Source of the DNA: an uncultured bacterium
GTDB taxonomy: Bacteria > Cyanobacteriota > Vampirovibrionia > Gastranaerophilales > Gastranaerophilaceae
Assembly (NCBI GenBank): GCA_905216055.1
Contig: CAJMSH010000019.1
Span: forward strand, 1 to 11,587
Length of the DNA stretch: 11,587 bases
Direction of reading: 5' to 3'
A model generated the notes under the pieces. It was not told the DNA's origin, did no database searches, and worked only from the letters and a program-made list of their open reading frames with translations. Of the stretch, positions 6,490-11,587 are shown in pieces. Made by a program: the position numbers and the translations under genes. How positions within the stretch are numbered: position 1 is the stretch's first letter; every line of letters starts with the position of its first letter.

Positions 6490-7508
6490 TATTCAATAGC
6501 AACTTTCAAACAATGGTCTTGTTTTTGTTCAAAAATTTCATAAGCTTTTTTAATATCTTTAAAATTAAATTTGTGCGTAATTAAAAAGTCTGTTGAAATT
6601 TTTCCTTCAGAAATAAGTTTGACAAGCTCCTTACAATGAATTGCGTCTACACCACCTGTTTTAAAAATCAAATTCTTTCCATACATTTTCGGTAACGGGA
6701 GAATTTGATTTTTTTCATACATTGCAACGATTGCGACAATTGCATTTGGTCTTGCAATTTTATATGCAAGCTCAAATGTTTCATCAGCACCTGCAGCTTC
6801 GATTACGGCATCTGCTCCGTATGTTGTTAGAGATTTAATCTCTTTTTCACAATCTTCAAATCTCACGATATAATCCGCAAATCCAAGCTTTTTGGCAAGC
6901 TCAAGTCTTGATTCATCAATATCAATAGCAATAACTTTTTCAGCCCCGAGATATTTCCCGCACTGCATTGCGCAAAGCCCGACAGGGCCTGCTCCTATTA
7001 CTGCAATAATATCACCTTTTTTTATTTCGCAAAGCTCAGCGCCCCAATAACCGCTTGATAAAATATCACCTACAAATAAAGCGTTTTCATAACTGACATT
7101 ATCAGGCAATTTGCTCAAACCGTTATCTGCAAGAGGTACTCTGACATATTCAGCCTGACATCCGTCTATTTTACAACCGAGTTTCCAACCGCCGTTTATG
7201 CAATTATTTATAAATCCGCGTTTGCAAAATTCACATTTTCCACAGAAGGTTTCACAATTTACGGCAACTCTGTCGCCTTTTACAAAATTTTTGATATTTC
7301 CCCCGACTTCAACAACCTCTCCTACAAATTCATGCCCGAGTACAACCCCGTTTTTTGCAGCAGGAACACACCCTCTTATTATGTGTAAATCGCTTGTGCA
7401 TATAGAAGATAAAGTTACTTTTACAATTGCGTCCGTATTTTTTTGAATTTTTGGAAACGGCTTTTCAACCATTTCGATTTCACCATTTTTGCAGATTAAA
7501 GCTTTCAT
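6486..7508 (-). CDS. Zinc-dependent medium-chain alcohol/polyol dehydrogenase
   Basis: An NAD(P)-dependent MDR-superfamily dehydrogenase oxidising a secondary alcohol or polyol, or the reverse; the substrate is unknown. In 340 residues, catalytic zinc ligands are Cys37 (ICTSDLH), His59-Glu60 (GHE) and probably Asp148 (GDILSSGYWG), as in the Clostridium beijerinckii secondary alcohol dehydrogenase group. A structural zinc site is present, Cys89, Cys92, Cys95 and Cys103 (CGKCEFCKRGFINNC). The Rossmann fold has GAGPVG (172-177), and an acidic residue after the second strand (VIAIDIDES) favours NAD. It is complete. No SD sequence precedes the ATG; an extended -10 lies exactly 6 nt upstream. It sits just beyond the terminator of the same-strand membrane-protein gene and converges on the esterase with a 4-nt overlap. 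Confidence 0.93.
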   Translation of the reverse strand: MKALICKNGEIEMVEKPFPKIQKNTDAIVKVTLSSICTSDLHIIRGCVPAAKNGVVLGHEFVGEVVEVGGNIKNFVKGDRVAVNCETFCGKCEFCKRGFINNCINGGWKLGCKIDGCQAEYVRVPLADNGLSKLPDNVSYENALFVGDILSSGYWGAELCEIKKGDIIAVIGAGPVGLCAMQCGKYLGAEKVIAIDIDESRLELAKKLGFADYIVRFEDCEKEIKSLTTYGADAVIEAAGADETFELAYKIARPNAIVAIVAMYEKNQILPLPKMYGKNLIFKTGGVDAIHCKELVKLISEGKISTDFLITHKFNFKDIKKAYEIFEQKQDHCLKVAIEY

Positions 7509-7514
7509 AAAATA

Positions 7515-7523
7515 ATTTTAACA
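7515..7523 (-). promoter_or_regulatory. Extended -10 promoter for the dehydrogenase, leaderless geometry
   Basis: The minus strand reads TG-T-TAAAAT (7523-7515), an extended -10, then six bases and the ATG at 7508. Predicted initiation is the A of the ATG. The only 6-mer at a proper -35 distance lies inside the upstream terminator stem and is a poor match, as an extended -10 promoter allows. Confidence 0.4.
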
Positions 7524-7524
7524 T

Positions 7525-7552
7525 AAAAAAGCTCCTTTTTATAAGGAGCTTT
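7525..7552 (-). terminator. Rho-independent terminator of the YvlD-like gene
   Basis: Arms AAAGCTCCTT (7528-7537) and AAGGAGCTTT (7543-7552) form a perfect 10-bp stem with a 5-nt loop. On the minus strand it runs into six T residues (complement of 7525-7530), starting 2 nt after the stop codon of the 7555-7902 gene. It lies only 16 nt before the dehydrogenase ATG. Confidence 0.85.
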
Positions 7553-7554
7553 CG

Positions 7555-7902
7555 TTAATCTTTATCAGGAATTGTAATCATATTAATTACAAGTCCCAAA
7601 AAGGCAAGAACAACAGAACCGAGAAAAGCAGGTAAGAAGCCATCAACTTCTACTCCTGGGGCAATGTATCCCGCAAGCATAAATAACAAAGCATTCGTAA
7701 CCAGTGTGAAAAGCCCGAGAGTTAAAATATTTATCGGCAAGGTTATAAATACAATTAAAGGCCTTATAAATATGTTTATAAGAGCAATAATGACTGTTAT
7801 CAACATCGCACTTTGGAAATTTTCAAGCTCAATTCCCGGTACAAGCCAGCCAACAAATATTATGGCAAGAGTAAATAATATCCACCTAATAATTAAAACC
7901 AT
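7555..7902 (-). CDS. Four-helix membrane protein, YvlD / 'phage holin family 4' (PF04020-type)
   Basis: An integral inner-membrane protein of 115 residues with four hydrophobic helices at about 3-22, 30-53, 58-81 and 88-110. Diagnostic family features are WLVPGIELENF, NIFIRPLIVFITLPINILTLGLFTLVTNALLF (the IRP...LTLP...LTLGLF core) and the repeated half APGVEVDGFLPAFLGS. The two PGI/PGV-plus-helix halves show the internal duplication typical of the family. In Firmicutes YvlD is associated with envelope-stress operons; the 'holin' name is historical and there is no lysin or phage gene nearby. The start is supported by AAGGA at 7909-7913, 6 nt upstream. It ends 2 nt before a strong terminator, so it is probably monocistronic. 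Confidence 0.92.
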   Translation of the reverse strand: MVLIIRWILFTLAIIFVGWLVPGIELENFQSAMLITVIIALINIFIRPLIVFITLPINILTLGLFTLVTNALLFMLAGYIAPGVEVDGFLPAFLGSVVLAFLGLVINMITIPDKD

Positions 7903-7977
7903 AAGAATTCCTTTCTATTTATGTATTGTAAACTGTTTTTATCTCCCCTTTCATTATCCTAAAGTGTAATATCTGAC

Positions 7978-8006
7978 TTGCGAATATTGAACTTTATATG
8001 TATAAT
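7978..8006 (+). promoter_or_regulatory. Sigma70-type promoter of the 123-residue membrane protein gene
   Basis: TTGCGA (7978-7983) and a perfect TATAAT (8001-8006) are separated by exactly 17 bp. Initiation near 8013 gives a leader of about 30 nt carrying GAGGG at 8030-8034. An in-frame ATG at 7998 lies inside the promoter and cannot be the start. Confidence 0.7.
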
Positions 8007-8042
8007 AAAAAACGTAAAAATAGTGAAAAGAGGGTATATATT

Positions 8043-8414
8043 ATGAAAGATAACATTCTAATTGTGCTTGCAGTGTTGATACTTGCAACAATGTGGTTTC
8101 AAATCGCAAATACAAATACAAAAAACAGATATGATGTTGTAACAAGCAACAATATGTTGACTATTTTGGTTGATAAAAAGACAGGTGAAACTTGGAGAAA
8201 TTGCATCTGCGGAGAAAAATCAAATGTTCCTGGATGCTGGGAAAAAATGGTTACTCTAAATGCAGAACCGTTTAACAAACCTGTTGGTGAAGTGAAAGCT
8301 GTTAAAAAGATGCAAGCTTTGATGAAAAAACAAGAAAAATTGCAAAAAGAAATGCAAAAAAATACACCTGCTCAAGCTCCGGCTCAAGCACCTGCTGCTC
8401 AAGCTCAACAATAA
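8043..8414 (+). CDS. Small membrane-anchored protein with basic coiled-coil and Ala/Gln/Pro tail
   Basis: The function is not known; 123 residues. Residues 4-20 form one hydrophobic helix, probably an uncleaved N-terminal anchor, with the rest outside or periplasmic. Residues 30-70 form a small domain: RYDVVTSNNMLTILVDKKTGETWRNC, a strand-turn-strand with D-x-x-T-G-E-x-W, and three cysteines at 54, 56 and 65 (CIC, GCW). Residues 83-107 are a Lys/Gln/Met-rich helix likely to form a coiled coil, ending in a low-complexity APAQAP tail. The start follows GAGGG (8030-8034) at 8 nt spacing and agrees with the mapped promoter. It is flanked by its own promoter and terminator, so monocistronic. Confidence 0.85.
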   Translation: MKDNILIVLAVLILATMWFQIANTNTKNRYDVVTSNNMLTILVDKKTGETWRNCICGEKSNVPGCWEKMVTLNAEPFNKPVGEVKAVKKMQALMKKQEKLQKEMQKNTPAQAPAQAPAAQAQQ

Positions 8415-8427
8415 CAATGATTATAAA

Positions 8428-8456
8428 AAACCGGAATTTTTAATAAATTCCGGTTT
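8428..8456 (+). terminator. Strong stem-loop terminator
   Basis: Perfect 12-bp arms AAACCGGAATTT (8428-8439) and AAATTCCGGTTT (8445-8456) enclose a 5-nt loop, 13 nt after the stop codon at 8414. The plus-strand tract after it is TTTACTT; the minus strand has six T residues, so it could act both ways, though no minus-strand gene abuts it. Confidence 0.75.
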
Positions 8457-8496
8457 ACTTATAAAAAAATATAGACTTTATCCTTGATTATTAACC

Positions 8497-8526
8497 TTTA
8501 CAATAAAGTTTTTGGCGTGATAATAT
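8497..8526 (+). promoter_or_regulatory. Extended -10 promoter of the BioD-like gene, leaderless geometry
   Basis: TTTACA (8497-8502), an 18-bp spacer ending in TGA, and TAATAT (8521-8526) make an extended -10 promoter. Initiation 7 nt past the -10 falls on 8533, the A of the ATG. No SD sequence is present. Confidence 0.6.
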
Positions 8527-8532
8527 TGTTTT

Positions 8533-9249
8533 ATGCTGGAACTTTTTGTGACAGGTGCAGATAAAAATTCTGATAAAATTTTCGTTACTGCGGGACTAAC
8601 GGCTACAATGCAAAGCTTGGGATATTCGACCGCGGTATATAAGCCTGTGGAAATAGGAGTTATCGAAAAAAACGGTTTTGTCCAATCTCCTGATCTGGCT
8701 TTTGTAAAATTTGTTGATCCGTATATCAAAACATATTTTACCTATATGTTTAAAGACAAGTCAAATCCGCTTCTTGCAGCTGCTAAAGAAGGAATTGTTA
8801 TTGAAAAAAATAATATATTAGCTGATTATCAAAAACTTGAAGATTTGCATGAGCTTCTTGTGATTGAAGGAATTTCAGGACTCGCAACCCCGTTGAGCAA
8901 GAATTTTTTGGAAGAAGATTTGATAAAAATGATTGATAAACCGCTTTTGCTTGTCGTTTCGGCTTTTAATGCGGATATCAATAATATTTTGCTAACGATT
9001 AATCATGCCAAAGAAAAGGGCATAACTCATCGCGGAATTATACTGACAAATTATCCTGAAAATCCTCAAAATCCTGATATAAAGCTTTTGCCACGAATTA
9101 TTGAGGAATATACTGATGTGAAAATTTTAGGAATTCTCCCTAAATTTAATAAAGCGGAATTGAACCCTAGTGATTTGATTTCCGAAATTTTAAGCGGTGT
9201 TGATTTGGAAGCCGTTGTTAATATTAGGATTGCAAAACTTCAATTGTAA
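8533..9249 (+). CDS. bioD: Dethiobiotin synthetase-like protein (BioD) with a degenerate P-loop
   Basis: BioD makes dethiobiotin from 7,8-diaminononanoate, CO2 and ATP, the penultimate step of biotin synthesis. The 238-residue product aligns along the whole family: FVTGADKNSDKIFVTAGL (5-22) for the P-loop, YKPVEIG (36-42, Lys37), SPD (52-54), EGISGLATPL (112-121) for EGAGG, VVSAFNADINNILLTINHA for the LGxINH segment, ILTN (170-173) and LGILP (199-203). In E. coli BioD the P-loop is GTDTEVGKT; here it is GADKNSDKI, keeping Lys15 but losing the G before it and the Mg-binding Thr16. Asp54 and the VEG-type Glu are kept. Activity may therefore be altered or lost. No other biotin gene is in the window. 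No SD sequence; see the promoter entry. Confidence 0.85.
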   Translation: MLELFVTGADKNSDKIFVTAGLTATMQSLGYSTAVYKPVEIGVIEKNGFVQSPDLAFVKFVDPYIKTYFTYMFKDKSNPLLAAAKEGIVIEKNNILADYQKLEDLHELLVIEGISGLATPLSKNFLEEDLIKMIDKPLLLVVSAFNADINNILLTINHAKEKGITHRGIILTNYPENPQNPDIKLLPRIIEEYTDVKILGILPKFNKAELNPSDLISEILSGVDLEAVVNIRIAKLQL

Positions 9250-9267
9250 AGATTTGAGCCCGATATC

Positions 9268-9296
9268 TTTAAATTTTCACTGTTTTTCGATATAAT
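9268..9296 (+). promoter_or_regulatory. Possible promoter of the 72-residue membrane protein gene
   Basis: A perfect TATAAT (9291-9296) has TTTAAA (9268-9273, 4 of 6) at 17 bp. The leader would be about 90 nt, of which 9303-9378 is AT-rich with no structure I recognise. Confidence 0.3.
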
Positions 9297-9392
9297 ATAT
9301 ATTTATACATTTTATGTTTTTAAGGTCTTTTTAATTTCGTTTTCATAATTCAAAATAAAAACAATTTTCTAAATAAAGAAAGGGTGTTTGTT

Positions 9393-9611
9393 ATGATTGA
9401 AAAGGTTAGTTTTGAAGCCGCTATTCCGCCATTAAGAAAACCATACGGGCATGAGGTTATTCGTCCTCAATACAAAGAAGATGTTCTCTATAATTCTCAA
9501 ACCTACATTCTGGCATCTCTTTCAGGCTTGGCAGTAATTGCTCTTGGGTGTTTGTTCGGCAAAAAAAATATTAATCCTACTTTTCGTCAGGTCGTAAATC
9601 ACGCTAAATAG
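9393..9611 (+). CDS. Small single-helix membrane protein
   Basis: The function is not known. The 72-residue product has a polar N-terminal part with PPLRKPYGHEVIRPQY (about 12-27), one transmembrane helix at about 37-55 (TYILASLSGLAVIALGCLF), then a short basic tail (GKKNINPTFRQ). Start: AAAGGG (9379-9384) sits 8 nt before this ATG; an in-frame GTG at 9384 overlaps the SD site and is rejected. Gaps of 143 nt before and 124 nt after suggest a separate transcription unit. The SD site and compact, typical membrane topology support a real gene, though nothing identifies a family. Confidence 0.75.
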   Translation: MIEKVSFEAAIPPLRKPYGHEVIRPQYKEDVLYNSQTYILASLSGLAVIALGCLFGKKNINPTFRQVVNHAK

Positions 9612-9619
9612 GTCGTAAA
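9589..9619 (+). repeat. Short direct repeat at the gene end
   Basis: AGGTCGTAAA occurs at 9589-9598 and again at 9610-9619, a 21-bp period. The second copy begins in the stop codon of the 72-residue gene, as if the last codons were duplicated into the 3' flank. It may be chance. Confidence 0.4.
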
Positions 9620-9654
9620 AATTAACCTTTCATAAAACATTACAAAATGTAACA

Positions 9655-9673
9655 TTATATATTTTTTATATAA
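9655..9673. terminator. AT-only palindrome
   Basis: TTATATA (9655-9661) and TATATAA (9667-9673) flank five T residues. With only A-T pairs it is a weak terminator at best for the 72-residue gene; it is equally likely to be AT-rich background. Confidence 0.22.
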
Positions 9674-9723
9674 TAAAAAGTCAATTTTTTCTTAACAAAC
9701 TTTTTTATAAATATATAAAGAGG

Positions 9724-9729
9724 TATAAT
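9724..9729 (+). promoter_or_regulatory. -10 box of the prmC operon, leaderless geometry
   Basis: A perfect TATAAT lies six bases (TGTTTT) before the ATG at 9736, placing predicted initiation on the A of the start codon. The same six bases separate -10 and ATG in the BioD-like gene. Only T-rich sequence occurs at the -35 distance (about 9700-9706). Confidence 0.45.
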
Positions 9730-9735
9730 TGTTTT

Positions 9736-9900
9736 ATGGATAAGAGAGAATTTACCGTAATTGAGAATAAAACAAAGACAGAAGAAAAGGTTGAGAAAAA
9801 ATCTGTTCTTCACAGTACCAATCCTATTGTTAAAAAGTTTGTTGAATTTCATAAAGAAAATATGGGTAAATTCAGTGTAAAAGATTTGTTCAGGAAATAA
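9736..9900 (+). CDS. 54-residue basic protein, first gene of the prmC operon
   Basis: The function is not known. The frame reads MDKREFTVIENKTKTEE, then VEKKSVLHSTNPIVKKF, and ends FSVKDLFRK; it is strongly charged, lysine-rich, and has no hydrophobic segment or cysteine. The C-terminal half (NPIVKKFVEFHKENMGK) could be an amphipathic helix. Evidence for a real gene is its TAATG stop-start overlap with the following 169-residue gene, a perfect TATAAT at the expected distance upstream, and an otherwise empty 124-nt gap before it. It is short, so moderate confidence. Confidence 0.7.
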   Translation: MDKREFTVIENKTKTEEKVEKKSVLHSTNPIVKKFVEFHKENMGKFSVKDLFRK

Positions 9901-10409
9901 TGTACCAGATTAAAAATCAAATATATTTAGATATGACAAAAACACAGAAATCAGCTCTGTGTAATTTTTTGCGTGCTTTAGTCAAAAAAATGCCCGATGT
10001 AAGTGTTGAAGATATTTTTGATAAATTTTTGGAAGATGAAAAATATTATTTTGAAATAAATAATCCGCATTTTGAATTTTTACAGAATTATATTGACGAT
10101 GATAATTTTCAACAAGAAACAATGCTTTACTTAAAAGAGTGCCGAAAATATTATGATTACAAGAAAAAACAAGAACCCATAATTCAGGCACAAAAGGAAT
10201 ACGAAAAAAAGAAACGAGCTTTTTTGCGTGAAGTAAAAATGTCTAAAGAAGCTCCGACAAAAAAACAGCTTTATTATTACGAGCGTTTGTGCAAAAAATA
10301 TAATATAGAGAAAAAAGAACTAACTTCCAAATTGATGGCGCGTGATGAAATTGATAAAATATTGACTGAACACGATTGCCGCGAAATTTGTGAACAGCAA
10401 AATGACTGA
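9900..10409 (+). CDS. Charged 169-residue protein upstream of prmC
   Basis: Function unknown. No signal peptide or membrane segment. The N-terminal half (10-85) is helical and acidic (DVSVEDIFDKFLEDEKYYFE). About residues 82-112 are a Lys/Glu/Gln-rich probable coiled coil (YYDYKKKQEPIIQAQKEYEK). The C-terminal part (about 115-160), APTKKQLYYYERLCKKYNIE followed by SKLMARDEIDKIL, matches a small helix-turn-helix-like pattern (T-x-K-Q-x-x-Y...L-x-x-x-Y-x-I...L-x-x-x-E-x-x-x-x-I) often seen at the C-termini of bacterial and phage proteins; that resemblance is from memory. Its ATG overlaps the previous stop by 1 nt and prmC starts 5 nt after its stop, so translation is probably coupled. Confidence 0.88.
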   Translation: MYQIKNQIYLDMTKTQKSALCNFLRALVKKMPDVSVEDIFDKFLEDEKYYFEINNPHFEFLQNYIDDDNFQQETMLYLKECRKYYDYKKKQEPIIQAQKEYEKKKRAFLREVKMSKEAPTKKQLYYYERLCKKYNIEKKELTSKLMARDEIDKILTEHDCREICEQQND

Positions 10410-10414
10410 AAATT

Positions 10415-11248
10415 ATGAGTATTCAAGATATTGTAAAAATATTAACCGATAGCGGAATAGAACTTAATGAAGCAAATGTCGAAGTAAAAATGCTTCTTGA
10501 ACATTTTGCCAATTACGGCGTAAAAGATATTGTGATGGGTAATAAACTTACCGCCGACAAACTCGAAGTTGTTAAAGAAAAAGCTCAGCTTAGAGCTAAA
10601 ACAAGACGCCCAATTCAACATATAATAGGGTTTGCAGACTTTATGGGTGAAAAATTTATTGTGAATCCTTCAGTTTTAATTCCTCGAGATGAAACTGAAA
10701 TTTTGGTCAGAAAAGCTATCGATGTAATTAATCAAAAGAATTTTAAAATGGCTCTTGATGTCGGCACAGGTTCAGGGTGCATTGCCTGTATGATTGCAAA
10801 ATATACGGATTGCCAAATTATTGGGCTTGATATTTCATCAGACGCCTTAAATACTGCACTTGATAACGCTTCAAGATTAAATCTTTTTAATAAAGCTATT
10901 TTTAGAAAATCCGATATATTTTCTAACGTAAAACCTGGCGAAACTTTTGATATTATTGTTTCTAACCCGCCTTATATTCCGCCAAGTGAAAAAGATAAAA
11001 TTCAGCCTGAAGTTAAGTTTGATCCTCAAGAAGCACTTTTTACGCAGGATGAAAAAGGTTTGGAATTTTATGAAAGAATTAGTAAAGACGCTCCAAAAAT
11101 ATTGAATGAAAACGGATATTTGATGTTTGAACTCGGAATAAATCAGTCGCAAGATGTTAAAAATATTATGAAGAAAAACGGTTTTAAGAATATTGAAATC
11201 ATAAAAGACCTTGCAGGCATAGATAGAGTAATATCAGGCAATTTGTAA
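10415..11248 (+). CDS. prmC: Release factor glutamine methyltransferase PrmC (HemK)
   Basis: PrmC uses S-adenosylmethionine to methylate the glutamine of the GGQ motif in release factors RF1 and RF2, improving termination. The 277-residue product has the N-terminal helical release-factor-binding domain (1-75, ending RRPIQHIIG), the PrmC linker VLIPRDETEILV (87-98), motif I DVGTGSGCIA (115-124), motif II LDIS (138-141) and the catalytic NPPYIPP (184-190), then FDPQEALF and the GLEFYERI segment. Length is normal for the family. In many bacteria prmC follows prfA; here it is third in an operon behind two uncharacterised genes, with only 5 nt separating it from the 169-residue gene and no strong SD sequence, which suggests coupling. 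Confidence 0.96.
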   Translation: MSIQDIVKILTDSGIELNEANVEVKMLLEHFANYGVKDIVMGNKLTADKLEVVKEKAQLRAKTRRPIQHIIGFADFMGEKFIVNPSVLIPRDETEILVRKAIDVINQKNFKMALDVGTGSGCIACMIAKYTDCQIIGLDISSDALNTALDNASRLNLFNKAIFRKSDIFSNVKPGETFDIIVSNPPYIPPSEKDKIQPEVKFDPQEALFTQDEKGLEFYERISKDAPKILNENGYLMFELGINQSQDVKNIMKKNGFKNIEIIKDLAGIDRVISGNL

Positions 11249-11256
11249 TCGGCTAT

Positions 11257-11551
11257 GAGGGAAAAGTTTTTGAGATTTTGAAACAAGTTCAAAATGACTA
11301 ACCCCGAGTGCGTTAATCTTGCAAAGCGATTATAAGAGAATTTGGGAAAGATTTTTCGAGAGTCTTTAAAAAGCGGCTTGTCCAAAGTCGTAGGCGTGGT
11401 AACAGTTGCGAGGGACAAGTCTTTGAGATTTTGAAACAAGTTCAAAATGACAATACCCGAGTGCGTTAACCGTGCAAAGCGGTAGCAAGAGAATTTGGGA
11501 AAGATTTTTCGAGAGTCTTTAAAAAGCGGCTTGTAAATGGTCGTAGGCATG
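11257..11551. repeat. Two tandem copies of a ~142-bp intergenic repeat, period 153 bp
   Basis: Unit A (11257-11398) and unit B (11410-11551) are direct repeats offset by exactly 153 bp and separated by 11 bp. Shared blocks include GAGGGA near the start, the palindromic segment ATTTTGAA (11275-11282) with TTCAAAAT (11288-11295), GAGTGCGTTAA, GCAAAGCG, a 40-odd-base invariant block from AGAGAATTTGGG to CGGCTTGT, and GTCGTAGGC near the end. The minus strand translates to VILNLFQNLK, a peptide I recall from intergenic repeats scattered through many bacterial genomes. Because 153 is a multiple of three, both copies fall in one long minus-strand open frame, which I do not take for a gene. No transposase, terminal inverted repeat or target duplication is visible. 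Confidence 0.9.
11377..11419. repeat. Inverted repeat across the junction of the two repeat units
   Basis: CTTGTCC (11377-11383, end of unit A) is the exact complement of GGACAAG (11413-11419, start of unit B), with 29 bases between. The outer positions of the tandem pair (GGAAAAG, CTTGTAA) do not match as well, so this pairing exists only at the junction. Confidence 0.5.
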
Positions 11552-11587
11552 ATATAAAAACAAGAAAAAAACTCTAAGAGATTTTAT

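Noticed and set aside
7555..7902. Holin annotation taken as a prophage trace
   Set aside because: PF04020-type proteins are common chromosomal membrane proteins; no lysin, integrase or structural phage gene is present in the window.
9655..9852. Minus-strand open frame of 65 codons opposite the 54-residue gene
   Set aside because: Low-complexity Phe/Lys/Ile translation of AT-rich DNA; the plus-strand frame has a TATAAT and is coupled to the next gene.
11143..11550. Minus-strand open frame of 135 codons across the right-end repeats
   Set aside because: It consists of the two repeat units plus antisense of the prmC 3' end, with no ribosome binding site; its 51-codon internal period is the DNA repeat itself.
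11257..11551. Right-end repeats considered as CRISPR remnant or MITE
   Set aside because: Whole units resemble each other with no unique spacers; no terminal inverted repeats bounding each unit and no target-site duplication are visible.

Overview
This is an AT-rich bacterial window with dense gene packing, short intergenic gaps and no phage, transposase or CRISPR machinery. Single-copy housekeeping genes (replicative helicase dnaB, release-factor methyltransferase prmC, a tRNA-Glu) lie among genes of variable content, so it reads as ordinary chromosome. The AT richness, the intergenic repeat at the right end (which translates to peptides such as VILNLFQNL), and a repeat protein with an N-terminal DTVTFGS-type segment are what I would expect from gut Gastranaerophilales (Melainabacteria, non-photosynthetic relatives of cyanobacteria). 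That assignment rests on recall and is moderate at best.

Layout. 1-1081 (-): dnaB, running off the left edge. 1179-1697 (+): a stand-alone CinA C-terminal (PncC) amidohydrolase, divergent from dnaB. 1716-2627 (-): an acidic all-helical repeat protein with MgtE-N/FliG-like character. 2755-4494 (+): a large protein ending in nine exact 20-residue leucine-rich-like repeats. 4557-4628 (-): tRNA-Glu(CUC). 4676-5392 (-): a secreted cysteine-rich protein with a glycine-rich hydrophobic C-terminal region. 5530-6489 (+): an HSL-type alpha/beta-hydrolase esterase behind a hairpin and a strong Shine-Dalgarno (SD) sequence. 6486-7508 (-): a zinc alcohol/polyol dehydrogenase, tail to tail with the esterase with overlapping stops. 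7555-7902 (-): a four-helix YvlD-type membrane protein followed by a clear terminator. 8043-8414 (+): a membrane-anchored small protein with a near-consensus promoter and a strong terminator. 8533-9249 (+): a dethiobiotin-synthetase-like ATPase with a damaged P-loop. 9393-9611 (+): a 72-residue one-helix membrane protein. 9736-11248 (+): a three-gene operon of a 54-residue basic protein, a 169-residue charged protein (TAATG overlap) and prmC. 11257-11551: two direct repeats of about 142 bp with a 153-bp period.

No single pathway links these genes. DnaB and tRNA-Glu serve replication and translation, PrmC modifies release factors, PncC recycles nicotinamide nucleotides, and the BioD-like protein points to biotin synthesis. 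The esterase and dehydrogenase are generic small-molecule enzymes.

The most interesting cross-gene signal concerns translation starts. Genes fall into two groups: those with SD sequences (dnaB, the helical repeat protein, the esterase, the YvlD protein, the 123-residue protein, the 72-residue protein) and those with none but with a -10-like hexamer ending 6 or 7 nt before the ATG (pncC, the dehydrogenase, the BioD-like gene, the 54-residue gene, and more weakly the secreted protein). The second group looks leaderless. Other points of note are the leucine-rich-like repeat protein, the degenerate BioD P-loop, the A1-C72 mismatch in the tRNA, and a compensatory base change between the two right-end repeat copies.
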